Source: Gluconobacter oxydans
GTDB taxonomy: Bacteria; Pseudomonadota; Alphaproteobacteria; Acetobacterales; Acetobacteraceae
Assembly (NCBI RefSeq): GCF_006539685.1
Contig: NZ_BJNM01000001.1
Location: 124,001 to 188,000, forward strand
Direction: 5' to 3'
Length of the DNA stretch: 64,000 bases
Under the pieces are notes generated by a model. The model ran no database searches. It worked only from the letters and a program-made list of their open reading frames with translations, and had not been told where the DNA came from. Every line of letters begins with the position of its first letter. The first letter of the stretch is position 1. Shown in pieces: positions 43,467 through 52,129 of the stretch. Made by a program: the position numbers and the translations under genes.

Positions 43467-46400
43467 TCAGGCGAACTGCGCGGCCGTCTCGACTGCGCGG
43501 TCTGCAAGATACGGACCAGCGGCGCGGATCTCGATGGAGAGCAGGGCTAGGCTGTCCTGATCGCGCTCACCGAGCATCAGCAGACCATTGCCAGCCGTCC
43601 AGCGGCAGGTGGCGTCGTCAGCAACCTGCCAGCCATCCAGATCGGCATCCGTCAGATGCGACGTGATGGAGCGCGTGGCGCGGGAGTCGTACAGGACGAC
43701 ATCGCCGACCAGAACGCCCAGTTCACGACGGTCATCAACGAACGGTCCAACCGTCTCGGACGGACGGGCCGTGCGGGAGACGATGCGGACTGCGCTCACC
43801 TCGGCAGGGATCATGAAGATCGCCCGGCCAGCAGCCTCACGGCTCTGACGGATGACCGTGCCGTTATCGGCCACGAGATGCAGGTCTGCATCCTGGGTCA
43901 GTTCGGCAGCAGCCTCATGGCTTTCCAGACCGGCAGCGATGGCGCGGTCCGCGATCTGGCGGAACATCGGCTCCACCGTTGCGCGGTCCACGGTCAGGGC
44001 TGCGGCAGCATCCTGCTCCCAGCTCTTCTGACGACCACCGAGGCTTGCGACTTCACCGTGCTGGGTGAAGCTGCGACGGTTGCCCGTGTCGAGATAGCTC
44101 TCGGTCAGCATGCCGTCCGCCATGATGACGGAGTGGTTTTCCGTCTCGATGTGGAAGTAGTCATAGACGCTGATGGAGCGGTCGTAGAACACCGAGCGGC
44201 CGTTGACGAGCATGCGGGTCGGGACGAAACGGCCATCGATGAAGAGGCAGTGTTCCGGCGTGACCAGCAGGTCCTTGTTCGGCACGTTCGCGGCAATCGC
44301 ATCCTTGAGGATCCGCACCGGATGACCGGAGAGGTCAGCCGAGGCGCCACCCTGTGCACGGACGCGCTTGCTGCCGACCCAGGTGACCTTGCGGCTGACG
44401 GGGCTGCCATCGACCCAGGCCGTAACCTCGTCGCCGATGCGCAGGTCTTCGACGGCCGCAGTGCCGGAAGGCGTCGTGATCATCGTGCCCGGCAGGAAGC
44501 AGATCTCGCTGCCCTTGGCGAGCGTGACAACCGTGCTGCCGTCGCGGTCTTCGGTCATCTCGGCGTGATAGTCGGAATAATCGCCTTCGAGGTCGATGGT
44601 GTAGCTCGCATCGCCTTCCGTGACGACGAGGGTGTCACCATTGATGGCGGCCTTGGCCACGCCGCCATACTGGAGGCTGTCGATGTCGATATGACCGCCG
44701 ACGGCAAGGACCGTCTCGTCGATCTCGCCACCGGCATCCACCGTCAGCCACGCACCGGAAGCAACGGTGGTTTCGTCAGCCACGCCGCCGGACAGAACCG
44801 TCTCGAAAGCGCCCTGCTGCAGCGTGGTGTGATCGGTACGACCCGCATCATACTGGGTGGACCCGCTGCCGACCGTCGTCTCGCTTGCCGTGCCGCCCGC
44901 GCTGATGAACTGCTGGCTTCCGCCCTTCACCGTGGCGCTGACGGAGGCGCCGTACACGTAGTCCATGCCCTGCTGGTCAAGAACGGTGCCGACGGCGGTG
45001 CCGCCTGCGCTGACAGTCTCATGGGCATGACGCGTGACGGTGCTGCCGCTGGTGTAACCGCCGGACAGGACGTTGATCTTGCCAAGCGTGGTGGCGGTGT
45101 CACCGAAGGCCGAGCCTGCAACCGTGTCCTGACCGCGGATGATGGTCGCGCCGTTCTCGACGCCGCCGGCCTGAACCGTCTCGTAAGCCTGGCTGCCGCT
45201 GAGCAGCGTGCCGACCGTCGAACCGCCGGACTGGACGGTGATGTTACCCTTGGTTTCGGTCGTGCCGCTGGCAAAGCCGCCGCTTGCAACCGTCATGGAA
45301 CCACCCGTTATGGTGGTGCCTTCCGCAAGGCCGGCATCGAGGAGCGTTCCGCCGCTGACAGCCGTGTTGATGGCCTGTCCGCTGGCGCTGACAACTTCGC
45401 TGCCGCTGATCAGGTTCGTGCTGACGCTGCGGCCACCGGCCTCGACCGTTTCCGTCCCGCCGGTCACGCTGGCATTGTAGCTCTTGCCGTTGGACAGGAC
45501 ATCGAGCACGCCGCCTGCGTTGACGGTCTCGCTGGCGCCCGTGCCGCTGGCATTGATCTTCTCGACGCCGCCATTGTTGATCGTGGTGTCAAAGGACATA
45601 CCATACTGGCCGACGATTTCGGTGCCGCCTGCGTTCAGGACGGTGTTCTGCGAGATCCCGTTGTCGTACTGGACCGCGCCGGTGGACAGCGTTGCATGGT
45701 CGGCCAGGCCGTCAGCGTTGACGATCTGGAGGCTGTTGGTGGACAGCGTGGCGTCCTGCGACGTCCCATCCACATAGTCCATGCCCTGATAGGACACGGT
45801 CGTGCCGGAAGCGACGGCGCCTGCGCTGACATACTCATGGCCATGCGTGCTGACGGTCGTGTTGGCAGCCGTTGCGCCGGATGCGATGTGCAGCTCGCCG
45901 ACGCCGGAGACGGCGTCATTGACGGCCGTGCCGGACAGCCATTCCTTGGCGCCGTTGGCGATCGTGGATGCGGAATCCACGGCGCCCGAAGCGACGCTCT
46001 GGAACGCGGCGCGGCCGCTGATGACGGCCCCGCTCGTGACGCCGCCGGATTCGACAACCGACCAGCCGCTGGTGTTCTGCGTGCCAACCGCGACGCCACC
46101 GGCCTCGACGGTCAGGGTACCACCGCTGAGCGTGGTGCCGAGCGCCGAACCCGCGTCATACAGATTGCCGCCGGAAAGGGTCGTGCCGCTGGCAACGCCA
46201 TGGGCATAAACCTGCTCGTAGGCACCGGCATTGACGGTCTCGTTGACGGACTTGCCGCTCAGGACGACGTCGAAGCCGCCGCTGTTGACGACCGTGTTGT
46301 AGGACGAGCCGCCCTTGCCGGTCGTGTCGCCGGAGTCGCTGTACTCGACCATGCCGCCGCCATTGTTGATGACGGTGTTGGTCATCGTGCCGCCGTCGAC

Positions 46401-46778
46401 ATAGACCGCGTAGTTGCCCTGCGAGTTCACGGTGACGTTCGTGGCCGAGCCCGTGCCCTGAACCGTCATGCCGCCGTCGTTGAGGACAACGCCCGAGGCG
46501 CTCGCGCCATTCAGGACGATGAACTGGTCATGGAAAACGGTCGTATCCACCGCCGAACCGCCGCTGCGGACGATGACGGACTGGCTCTGGTCCTCGGTTC
46601 CGGCCGCGCCGGAAATGGAGGTGGCGGAAATCACGCCACCATCGAGAACGTCAACCGAACCGCCGTCGAGAACGGTGGTCGAAACCGTGCTTCCACCGGA
46701 GGACACGATCAGGATGTCGCCACTGGAAACGGTGGAACCGCTGACTGACTTGCCAGATGTAACTGTCTGTTCGCTCAT
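43467..46778 (-). CDS. Repeat-rich protein with C-terminal Hint domain
   Basis: Protein of 1103 residues in two halves. Residues 1 to about 730 consist of dozens of degenerate 18-22-residue units rich in Gly, Ser, Thr and Val, such as VSSGGSTVSTTVLDGGSVDV and TVEAGGVAVGTQNTSG, the strand-loop-strand repeats of AIDA-like autotransporter passengers; they should form a long beta-helix. A Hint (hedgehog/intein) domain starts at Cys760 in EICFLPGTMITTPSG, continues with VEDLRIGDEV, KVTWVGSKRVRA and LVTPEHCLFIDGRFVPT to about residue 900. About 200 further residues follow. There is no N-terminal signal peptide and no barrel translocator, so export would need another route. Hint domains can self-cleave at the Cys; whether this one does is unknown. 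Confidence 0.85.
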   Translation of the reverse strand: MSEQTVTSGKSVSGSTVSSGDILIVSSGGSTVSTTVLDGGSVDVLDGGVISATSISGAAGTEDQSQSVIVRSGGSAVDTTVFHDQFIVLNGASASGVVLNDGGMTVQGTGSATNVTVNSQGNYAVYVDGGTMTNTVINNGGGMVEYSDSGDTTGKGGSSYNTVVNSGGFDVVLSGKSVNETVNAGAYEQVYAHGVASGTTLSGGNLYDAGSALGTTLSGGTLTVEAGGVAVGTQNTSGWSVVESGGVTSGAVISGRAAFQSVASGAVDSASTIANGAKEWLSGTAVNDAVSGVGELHIASGATAANTTVSTHGHEYVSAGAVASGTTVSYQGMDYVDGTSQDATLSTNSLQIVNADGLADHATLSTGAVQYDNGISQNTVLNAGGTEIVGQYGMSFDTTINNGGVEKINASGTGASETVNAGGVLDVLSNGKSYNASVTGGTETVEAGGRSVSTNLISGSEVVSASGQAINTAVSGGTLLDAGLAEGTTITGGSMTVASGGFASGTTETKGNITVQSGGSTVGTLLSGSQAYETVQAGGVENGATIIRGQDTVAGSAFGDTATTLGKINVLSGGYTSGSTVTRHAHETVSAGGTAVGTVLDQQGMDYVYGASVSATVKGGSQQFISAGGTASETTVGSGSTQYDAGRTDHTTLQQGAFETVLSGGVADETTVASGAWLTVDAGGEIDETVLAVGGHIDIDSLQYGGVAKAAINGDTLVVTEGDASYTIDLEGDYSDYHAEMTEDRDGSTVVTLAKGSEICFLPGTMITTPSGTAAVEDLRIGDEVTAWVDGSPVSRKVTWVGSKRVRAQGGASADLSGHPVRILKDAIAANVPNKDLLVTPEHCLFIDGRFVPTRMLVNGRSVFYDRSISVYDYFHIETENHSVIMADGMLTESYLDTGNRRSFTQHGEVASLGGRQKSWEQDAAAALTVDRATVEPMFRQIADRAIAAGLESHEAAAELTQDADLHLVADNGTVIRQSREAAGRAIFMIPAEVSAVRIVSRTARPSETVGPFVDDRRELGVLVGDVVLYDSRATRSITSHLTDADLDGWQVADDATCRWTAGNGLLMLGERDQDSLALLSIEIRAAGPYLADRAVETAAQFA

Positions 46779-46971
46779 GAGATAGCCGCCCCGAAGAAGG
46801 TTAATAGTTTGTTAACTATGCACTCCACAAAAAAATTAACAACCGGTTTTTGGCTTTTCCAACAAAACGTGACTGCTCGGGACATCTTTCGACAGGTTTG
46901 TGAGAACGCCCGGCGCATGGTTTCATGATCGCGATCGCCCCCTTTGCGGCGGGACAAAAGGAACAGGATTC

Positions 46972-47352
46972 ATGGCCGCATCCGTCACGATTTATGGAAT
47001 TCCCAACTGCGACACGATGCGCAAGGCGCGCGCATGGCTCACCGACCATGCCGTCGCGTTCACTTTCCACGACTATCGCAGGGACGGTGTGGATCGCTCA
47101 CGTCTTGAAGGCTGGGTGGCCCGGCTGGGATGGGAAAAACTGCTGAACCGTTCGGGAACGACGTTTCGCAAGCTGGCGCCGGCGCTTCGGGAGGGCCTTG
47201 ATGCGGAGCGGGCCATTGAGCTCATGCTCGAACAGCCGGCCATGATCCGCCGTCCGGTTCTGGAAGGCCCGGGCCTTCTTCTGGTGGGCTTCCGCCCGGA
47301 CGAGTACGTGGCGGCCCTGTCAGACTTCAGCGCTCAAGACCCAGCGCCCTGA
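46972..47352 (+). CDS. ArsC/Spx-family protein, YffB-like
   Basis: Thioredoxin-fold protein of 126 residues. The N-terminus VTIYGIPNCDTMRKARAWL carries a single Cys13, as in YffB and Spx-type members, not the CxxC of glutaredoxins or the full ArsC set; the later RRPVLEGPGLLLVGF segment is the family's cis-Pro and Arg region. YffB-type proteins are thought to use glutathione, but their substrates are unsettled. The chosen ATG has an AGGAACAGGA box; an upstream frame extension is ignored. Its end overlaps the convergent AcoR-like regulator by 26 bases. Confidence 0.88.
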   Translation: MAASVTIYGIPNCDTMRKARAWLTDHAVAFTFHDYRRDGVDRSRLEGWVARLGWEKLLNRSGTTFRKLAPALREGLDAERAIELMLEQPAMIRRPVLEGPGLLLVGFRPDEYVAALSDFSAQDPAP

Positions 47353-48232
47353 TCTTGCGGTGCAGCGTGGAGCGGCTCACCCCCAGAAGGCGGGCGGCGG
47401 CACTGACATTTCCGTGGACCGTCGCCAGCGCGGAGTGAATGACCTGCGCTTCAGCCCTGCGGAAACTCGCCTCTTCCTGCGCATCGAGCAGGGGTAGCAG
47501 GGCCGGAAGGCTGGACAGTTCGCCCTCGGGCCAGTTCATGTGCCGTCGGCTGGCATGGGTCGCCCCCCGGACATGACCATCCCGGTCGAGAGCGACCAGC
47601 ATCGACGATGATGACGTGGACGGCCCGAGCGTCACGATCATGTCCTGCCCGAAGCGGTCATGAAACAGTTTCTCCTCCACGCGCCGGGCCGTCGTCAGGA
47701 GCGCGTCCATCAGCAGCGGTGCGGCAGGAACGACGTTCTCGGCCGTAAATGAACTGATATCCATCGCGCCTGCGAGTTCTCCGATGGAATTATAGACCGG
47801 CACGGCCATGCCCGTGAGCTTGCGGAAACAAAGCCGCCAGTGCTGGTCATGCACGACCATGACGGGCCGTTCTTCACGCAGGCAGGTGCCGATGGCATTG
47901 GTCCCCGCATTCTGCTCGTCCCACACCGCTCCGGCCTGGAAGCGCCAGCGCCGGCAGCCACTGAGCTGGCTGCGCTGGGTGTGTCGGGAGAGAACGATGC
48001 CCGTGGGGTCGGCCAGCATAACCGTGAAGTCCAGCGGATCCACCAGCCGGTGCAGATGCTGCATTTCGGGTAGCGCACTCTGGATCAGGCGCTGCGTGCG
48101 GCCGCTGACGAAGCGCAGCTCCGGCTGGCTGAGGACCTGTGTTTCCCAGCGCTCGGACGGATCCAGATTGTAGTTCGTGGAGCACCTTGCCCATGAATCG
48201 GACAGGCAGGTGCGGGACATGGTTGTGCTCAT
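47327..48232 (-). CDS. AcoR-like GAF plus Fis-type HTH regulator without AAA+ domain
   Basis: Transcriptional regulator of 301 residues. The N-terminal part (SDSWARCSTNYNLDPS) and GAF-like sensor (residues about 60-170, with AGTNAIGTCLREERPVMV) match AcoR-type enhancer-binding proteins. The C-terminus is a Fis-type HTH (NVSAAARLLGVSRSTLHRK). The central sigma-54-interacting AAA+ domain that AcoR proteins normally have is absent, as the GAF part runs straight through about 90 residues to the HTH. It therefore cannot drive sigma-54 open-complex formation and probably acts as a simple repressor or activator. It is divergent from the quinoprotein dehydrogenase across 429 bases containing perfect palindromes. 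Confidence 0.85.
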   Translation of the reverse strand: MSTTMSRTCLSDSWARCSTNYNLDPSERWETQVLSQPELRFVSGRTQRLIQSALPEMQHLHRLVDPLDFTVMLADPTGIVLSRHTQRSQLSGCRRWRFQAGAVWDEQNAGTNAIGTCLREERPVMVVHDQHWRLCFRKLTGMAVPVYNSIGELAGAMDISSFTAENVVPAAPLLMDALLTTARRVEEKLFHDRFGQDMIVTLGPSTSSSSMLVALDRDGHVRGATHASRRHMNWPEGELSSLPALLPLLDAQEEASFRRAEAQVIHSALATVHGNVSAAARLLGVSRSTLHRKIRALGLER

Positions 48233-48256
48233 CGCGCCCCCCGGGCGGCGACATAA

Positions 48257-48269
48257 GACACCGGGTGTC
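48257..48269. promoter_or_regulatory. Palindrome GACACC-G-GGTGTC
   Basis: Perfect 6-bp arms with a 1-base centre, 25 bases upstream of the regulator start and 4 bases from the larger palindrome. The arms share the GACA/TGTC core with it, suggesting the same DNA-binding protein. Confidence 0.45.
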
Positions 48270-48273
48270 GAAA

Positions 48274-48297
48274 ACCTGTCGCAGTTCTGCGACAGGT
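48274..48297. promoter_or_regulatory. Perfect 11-bp inverted repeat, candidate operator of the AcoR-like regulator
   Basis: Arms ACCTGTCGCAG and CTGCGACAGGT separated by TT, 42 bases upstream of the regulator start. The TGTCGCA/TGCGACA core has the symmetry and spacing expected for a Fis-type HTH dimer. Autoregulation and control of the divergent dehydrogenase are inferred. Confidence 0.6.
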
Positions 48298-48661
48298 GCG
48301 ACGCGGACGGTCACAATCGGGTGAGGGTTCAACGATGTGGGATAGCCCCCGGCGAACTGAATCAGGAATGACGGGTCCCGGAAAAGGTAAAACGTTGTGT
48401 GTCAGGTGGGTTTTTTCGCAAACCATCGGTAACGCAGCGCTCCTTGTCTTTTCCGGTTCAGTGCTGTGGATCGGAAGGGAAGCAGGCATGAAGCCGGAGC
48501 TTTTGCAAGCGCCGGTCACTGTCCTTCCTGACGTACGAACAGGGCTGACCCGTCCGCCACAGCCATGACGGAGCGCAAACGGTATCGCGTTCCGCCGATG
48601 ATCAGGAAAGACAAATCATTTCAGAGAGAATGGTTTTCGTTTTTCGCAAGAACGAGGTGTC

Positions 48662-51133
48662 ATGTCTGCTTCACTCCAGAGGGTAATGTCTCCATTAACC
48701 TCTATCCTGCTCGCGCTTGTCGGGCTTTTCCTGCTGGGAGGGGGAGGATATCTCCTCATTCTCGGCGGTTCGTGGTTCTATGCCCTTGCGGGCCTCGTGA
48801 TGCTCGCGGCTGCTGGTGTCAGCTTCCGTAACCCGCTGCTGGGCGCGCGTCTGTACGCAGCGCTTCTGCTGGTGGCGACCGTCTGGTCCGTTCTTGAGGT
48901 CGGCTTCGACATCTGGGGCCTGGAAGTCCGTCTGTTCACGCTCGTCGGCATCGCAGCCTGGATGCTGCTGCCATGGGTGTGGCGCACCGGTCATAACTGG
49001 GTGTCGGACAAGCGCGAACTGCTCGGCTCTGCCGCCATCGCAATGGTTGCGATCATTGCGAGCTGCTTCACGTCCTATTCCATCAACGGCACGCTTCCCG
49101 CGGACCGCATGGCGGCGACAGGTCAGTCCGACCTGACGGCCAAGGACACTCCGGAAGCCGACTGGCCGGCCTATGGCCGTACGGTGGGCGGTGACCGCTA
49201 CAGCCCGCTGGCACAGATCACGCCGGCGAATGTCAGCAGCCTCAAGCGCGCCTGGGTAACCCGCACGGGTGACGTCCAGAAGGCCGACGAAGGTGTGGTT
49301 GCCGGACCAGATCAGGGCCACGAGTTCAACCTCGAAGTCACCCCGATCAAGGTCGATGACACGCTCTATCTCTGCACGCCGCATAACTGGGTCATGGCGC
49401 TCGATGCCCGGACCGGCAAGGTGAAGTGGAAGTTCGATCCCAAGCCGGCCGCTGCCGATCTGGCCGCGAACGTCTATCTGGCCTGCCGTGGCGTCTCCTA
49501 CTACAAGGCCGCTGACGACTATCAGGCTCCGGACGGGTCCAAGGCCTGCCAGAAGCGCATCTTCTCCCCCGTTGGCGACGTGCGCCTGCTGGCTGTCGAT
49601 GCCGAAACCGGCAAGCCCTGCGAAGACTTCGGCGAGCACGGCTTCATCTCCCTGCGCCAGTATCTCGGTCATGTTCCGCATGGTTTCCACTTCGTGACGT
49701 CGCCGCCGCTGGTGGTGAAGGATCGTGTGGTTCTGGGCGGCTGGATCTTCGACAACCAGGCGAATTTCGAGCCCTCCGGTGCAATCCGTGCGTTCAACCC
49801 GATCACGGGCGAAATCGAATGGGCCTGGGATGCCGGTCACAACCCGGAAAACTGGAAGCCCGGCCCGAACGACGAGCTGACGCGTGACACGCCGAACGCC
49901 TGGGGCGTTTACACGGCTGATCCGGATCTGGGTCTGCTCTACATCCCGACCGGCAACTCTCCGCCGGACAACTGGGGTGGCTCGCGCCGTCCGTTCGACG
50001 ACGCAACCTCCAGTGCCACGATCGCTCTCGACATCGAGACGGGTGAACGCCGCTGGACCTTCCAGACCGTGCATCACGATCTGTGGGACATGGATCTGGC
50101 CATCGGACCGTCCATGGTCGATCTGCCGGGCCCGAATGGCGAGAACATTCCGGCTCTGATCCAGAGCACGAAGCGCGGTGAGTTCTTCGTTCTGGACCGT
50201 CGCACCGGCAAGCCGGTTCCGGGTTACCCGGTTGAGGAACGTCCGGTTCCGACCGCAGGTGTTGCAGCGGATGACCATGTCTCCCCGACGCAGCCTTTCG
50301 CTGTCGGTCTGCCGTCCCTGACGCCGCCGGACCTCAAGGAAAGCGACATGTGGGGCGCGACGCTGCTGGATCAGATGATCTGCCGCATCCAGTTCCGCCA
50401 GTCCGCTTACGAAGGTCAGTTCACCCCGCCGCATGTTGGCAAGACGACGATCGTCTATCCGGCATTCTATGGTGTGGTTGACTGGCAGGGCGCTTCCATC
50501 GATCCGCAGCGCAAACTGCTGATCGCCAATGCGAGCTATCTGCCGTTCCGGATCCGTCTGGAGCACCGTCAGAAGGGCGAAAACGCCGGCATCCTGCCGA
50601 AGTGGAACGGCCAGGGCGACAAGCCGGAAGCCAAGGGCGACGCTCTGAGCGTGTCCCCGGATTACGGTACGCCGTATATCGCCTACACCAGCCCGTGGCT
50701 GAACCCGCTCGAGATCCCCTGCAAGGGACCGGTCTGGGGCAAGATCACGGCCATCGATCTGGTGACCAAGAAGATCGTCTGGCAGCACCCCGTCGGCACC
50801 ACGCGCGACACGGGTCCTTTCCGGACGCACAACAACCTTCCGCTTCCGACCGGCATGTACAACATCGGCGGCAGTGTCGTGACCAAGGGCGGCGTCGCCT
50901 TCATGGGGGCTACGGCCGACGACTATCTGCGTGGCTTTGACATGTCGAATGGCAAGGTCATCTGGCGTGACCGTCTGCCCGCAGGCGGACAGGCTACTCC
51001 AATGTCCTATCAAATTGACGGGAAGCAGTATGTTGTGATCGCCGCAGGCGGTCATGGGGGCCTTGGCACCCGCAGCGGTGATTATATCATCGCTTATACC
51101 CTGAACGGGGAACAGGGCGCAGCCGCGCACTGA
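48662..51133 (+). CDS. Membrane-bound PQQ-dependent dehydrogenase, glucose/quinate dehydrogenase family
   Basis: Inner-membrane quinoprotein of 823 residues facing the periplasm that oxidises a sugar, cyclitol or related alcohol and passes electrons to ubiquinone. Five hydrophobic helices cover about residues 10-140, the membrane anchor typical of Gcd. The propeller begins DWPAYGRTVGGDRYSPL and has GNSPPDNWGG with Asp436 at the place of the catalytic Asp of E. coli Gcd, FQTVHHDLWDMDL, SDMWGATLLDQ, and ends RLPAGGQATPMSY. Compared with Gluconobacter glucose dehydrogenase, the middle part (EPSGAIRAFNPITGE) and the region before the last blades differ clearly. With the outer-membrane partner gene downstream, quinate or inositol oxidation is as likely as glucose. 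A hairpin separates it from that partner. Confidence 0.88.
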   Translation: MSASLQRVMSPLTSILLALVGLFLLGGGGYLLILGGSWFYALAGLVMLAAAGVSFRNPLLGARLYAALLLVATVWSVLEVGFDIWGLEVRLFTLVGIAAWMLLPWVWRTGHNWVSDKRELLGSAAIAMVAIIASCFTSYSINGTLPADRMAATGQSDLTAKDTPEADWPAYGRTVGGDRYSPLAQITPANVSSLKRAWVTRTGDVQKADEGVVAGPDQGHEFNLEVTPIKVDDTLYLCTPHNWVMALDARTGKVKWKFDPKPAAADLAANVYLACRGVSYYKAADDYQAPDGSKACQKRIFSPVGDVRLLAVDAETGKPCEDFGEHGFISLRQYLGHVPHGFHFVTSPPLVVKDRVVLGGWIFDNQANFEPSGAIRAFNPITGEIEWAWDAGHNPENWKPGPNDELTRDTPNAWGVYTADPDLGLLYIPTGNSPPDNWGGSRRPFDDATSSATIALDIETGERRWTFQTVHHDLWDMDLAIGPSMVDLPGPNGENIPALIQSTKRGEFFVLDRRTGKPVPGYPVEERPVPTAGVAADDHVSPTQPFAVGLPSLTPPDLKESDMWGATLLDQMICRIQFRQSAYEGQFTPPHVGKTTIVYPAFYGVVDWQGASIDPQRKLLIANASYLPFRIRLEHRQKGENAGILPKWNGQGDKPEAKGDALSVSPDYGTPYIAYTSPWLNPLEIPCKGPVWGKITAIDLVTKKIVWQHPVGTTRDTGPFRTHNNLPLPTGMYNIGGSVVTKGGVAFMGATADDYLRGFDMSNGKVIWRDRLPAGGQATPMSYQIDGKQYVVIAAGGHGGLGTRSGDYIIAYTLNGEQGAAAH

Positions 51134-51148
51134 TCGCCGGGTCATGGA

Positions 51149-51177
51149 TGGAGCGTGCCCCCTGAGGGCACGCTCCA
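51149..51177 (+). terminator. Perfect hairpin between dehydrogenase and porin-like gene
   Basis: 12-bp stem TGGAGCGTGCCC with GGGCACGCTCCA and loop CCTGA, 15 bases after the dehydrogenase stop, without a T run. It probably sets the expression ratio of the two genes or protects mRNA. Confidence 0.5.
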
Positions 51178-51209
51178 CATCCTCATTAATTTCTATGGAA
51201 ATTCACGTC

Positions 51210-52100
51210 ATGCGTCGCAAATTCACGCTCGGAGTGCGCCTCGGTGCCCTGGCAGCCTGCATGCCTGCTGTTGCCCTCGTTCCGGGCGTTGCCGCGCATG
51301 CCGCCGATATCCCCCTGGCCATTATCGGACCGCACGAATACGACCTTCCGGTGGACTTCAAGCCGTTCAACGTGGTCGTGCAGTACGGTGACGGAAACGC
51401 CGCCGGTTCGGTCTATGACAGTGGCGGACAGCGCCGGGCGCGGGGCGGTAGTCATACCTGGAGCGGCATGACGAAATACGTGCATTTCCGCAGTTTCGAC
51501 GCGATCCCACATGTCAGCTTCGCCTTCGAGCTGATCCAGTCCGAGGCCTATACGCTGGCCAACGGGCAGAACTGGGGCGGTCTGGGCACGACGATCGTCG
51601 GACCGGCAGCCTGGTTCAAGCCCAACAAGCATAGCACGCTCGGCATCCAGACCTTTATGGAAACCCCGTCAGGCACACGGGATTCCATGGCGATGCATTA
51701 CTGGGCCAACCTGTCGAGCATCATTTTCGATTACGAATGGAAGCATTTCAGCTTCGACGGCGATCTGGGCAGCGTCGTAAGCTCCACCAAACACCGCAAC
51801 GGCGAGCACAGCTATTCAGCCGGCAATGTGTTCTACACAAACCTGCGTTTCAGCTGGAAAGCCTCGTCACGCTTTGAGCCGTTCTTCTCGCTCGACTGGC
51901 AGAACAGCGGCGGCATGCATGACAACACGTCCAATCTCTGGGTCGCCAATTCGAGCAGCCGCGAGACCGCGCTGGGTGTGGGTGCGATGATTTACGTCAC
52001 CAAACGCCTGTCGATCACGCCGCGTTATTCCCATTCCGTGGAAGGGCGCAACGTGGCGGAGACGAACGCCTATTATATGAAGATCGCCTATCTGTTCTGA
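51210..52100 (+). CDS. Outer-membrane porin-like protein paired with the quinoprotein dehydrogenase
   Basis: Protein of 296 residues. Signal peptide MRRKFTLGVRLGALAACMPA with cleavage near AAHAAD; start at 51210 chosen for its GGAAA box, an ATG at 51195 is also possible. The mature part is beta-rich with aromatic strands (YVHFRSFDAIPHVSFAFEL, SSIIFDYEWKHFSFDGDLG, RFSWKASSRFEPFFSLDW) and ends MKIAYLF with terminal Phe, so a small barrel of the phenol-degradation MetA/QuiX type. In Acinetobacter, quiX encodes a porin-like protein next to quinate dehydrogenase quiA. The same pairing here suggests it admits the dehydrogenase substrate, which is inference. Confidence 0.78.
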   Translation: MRRKFTLGVRLGALAACMPAVALVPGVAAHAADIPLAIIGPHEYDLPVDFKPFNVVVQYGDGNAAGSVYDSGGQRRARGGSHTWSGMTKYVHFRSFDAIPHVSFAFELIQSEAYTLANGQNWGGLGTTIVGPAAWFKPNKHSTLGIQTFMETPSGTRDSMAMHYWANLSSIIFDYEWKHFSFDGDLGSVVSSTKHRNGEHSYSAGNVFYTNLRFSWKASSRFEPFFSLDWQNSGGMHDNTSNLWVANSSSRETALGVGAMIYVTKRLSITPRYSHSVEGRNVAETNAYYMKIAYLF

Positions 52101-52110
52101 GGGCGTTTCC

Positions 52111-52129
52111 GCGGCCTGTTTCAGGCCGC
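52111..52129. terminator. Short hairpin between convergent porin-like and aminotransferase genes
   Basis: 7-bp stem GCGGCCT with AGGCCGC, loop GTTTC, overlapping the aminotransferase stop. Weak, without T run. Confidence 0.4.

Larger units (their letters stand above)
48233..48661. promoter_or_regulatory. 429-bp divergent control region of regulator and quinoprotein dehydrogenase
   Basis: Intergenic region between the AcoR-like regulator (minus) and the PQQ dehydrogenase (plus). The regulator-proximal end holds two palindromes (48257-48269 and 48274-48297). The dehydrogenase has GAGGTG as ribosome site before ATG 48662. I saw no convincing -24/-12 sigma-54 promoter and no supported ORF. Confidence 0.65.

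Noticed and set aside
43656-46748. 1030-codon open frame antisense to the repeat/Hint gene
   Set aside because: It is a by-product of GC-rich repeats: no recognisable domain, no ribosome site, and the sense frame has clear repeat and Hint motifs.
43500-46750. Possible CRISPR-like or tandem DNA repeats
   Set aside because: Repetition is at protein level with variable unit length and diverged bases; no fixed repeat-spacer pattern.
48296-48568. 90-codon frame in the regulator/dehydrogenase control region
   Set aside because: No ribosome site or domain, and it starts on top of the candidate operator.
48300-48661. Sigma-54 promoter for the dehydrogenase
   Set aside because: No GG-N10-GC at -24/-12 spacing was found, and the adjacent regulator lacks the AAA+ domain.
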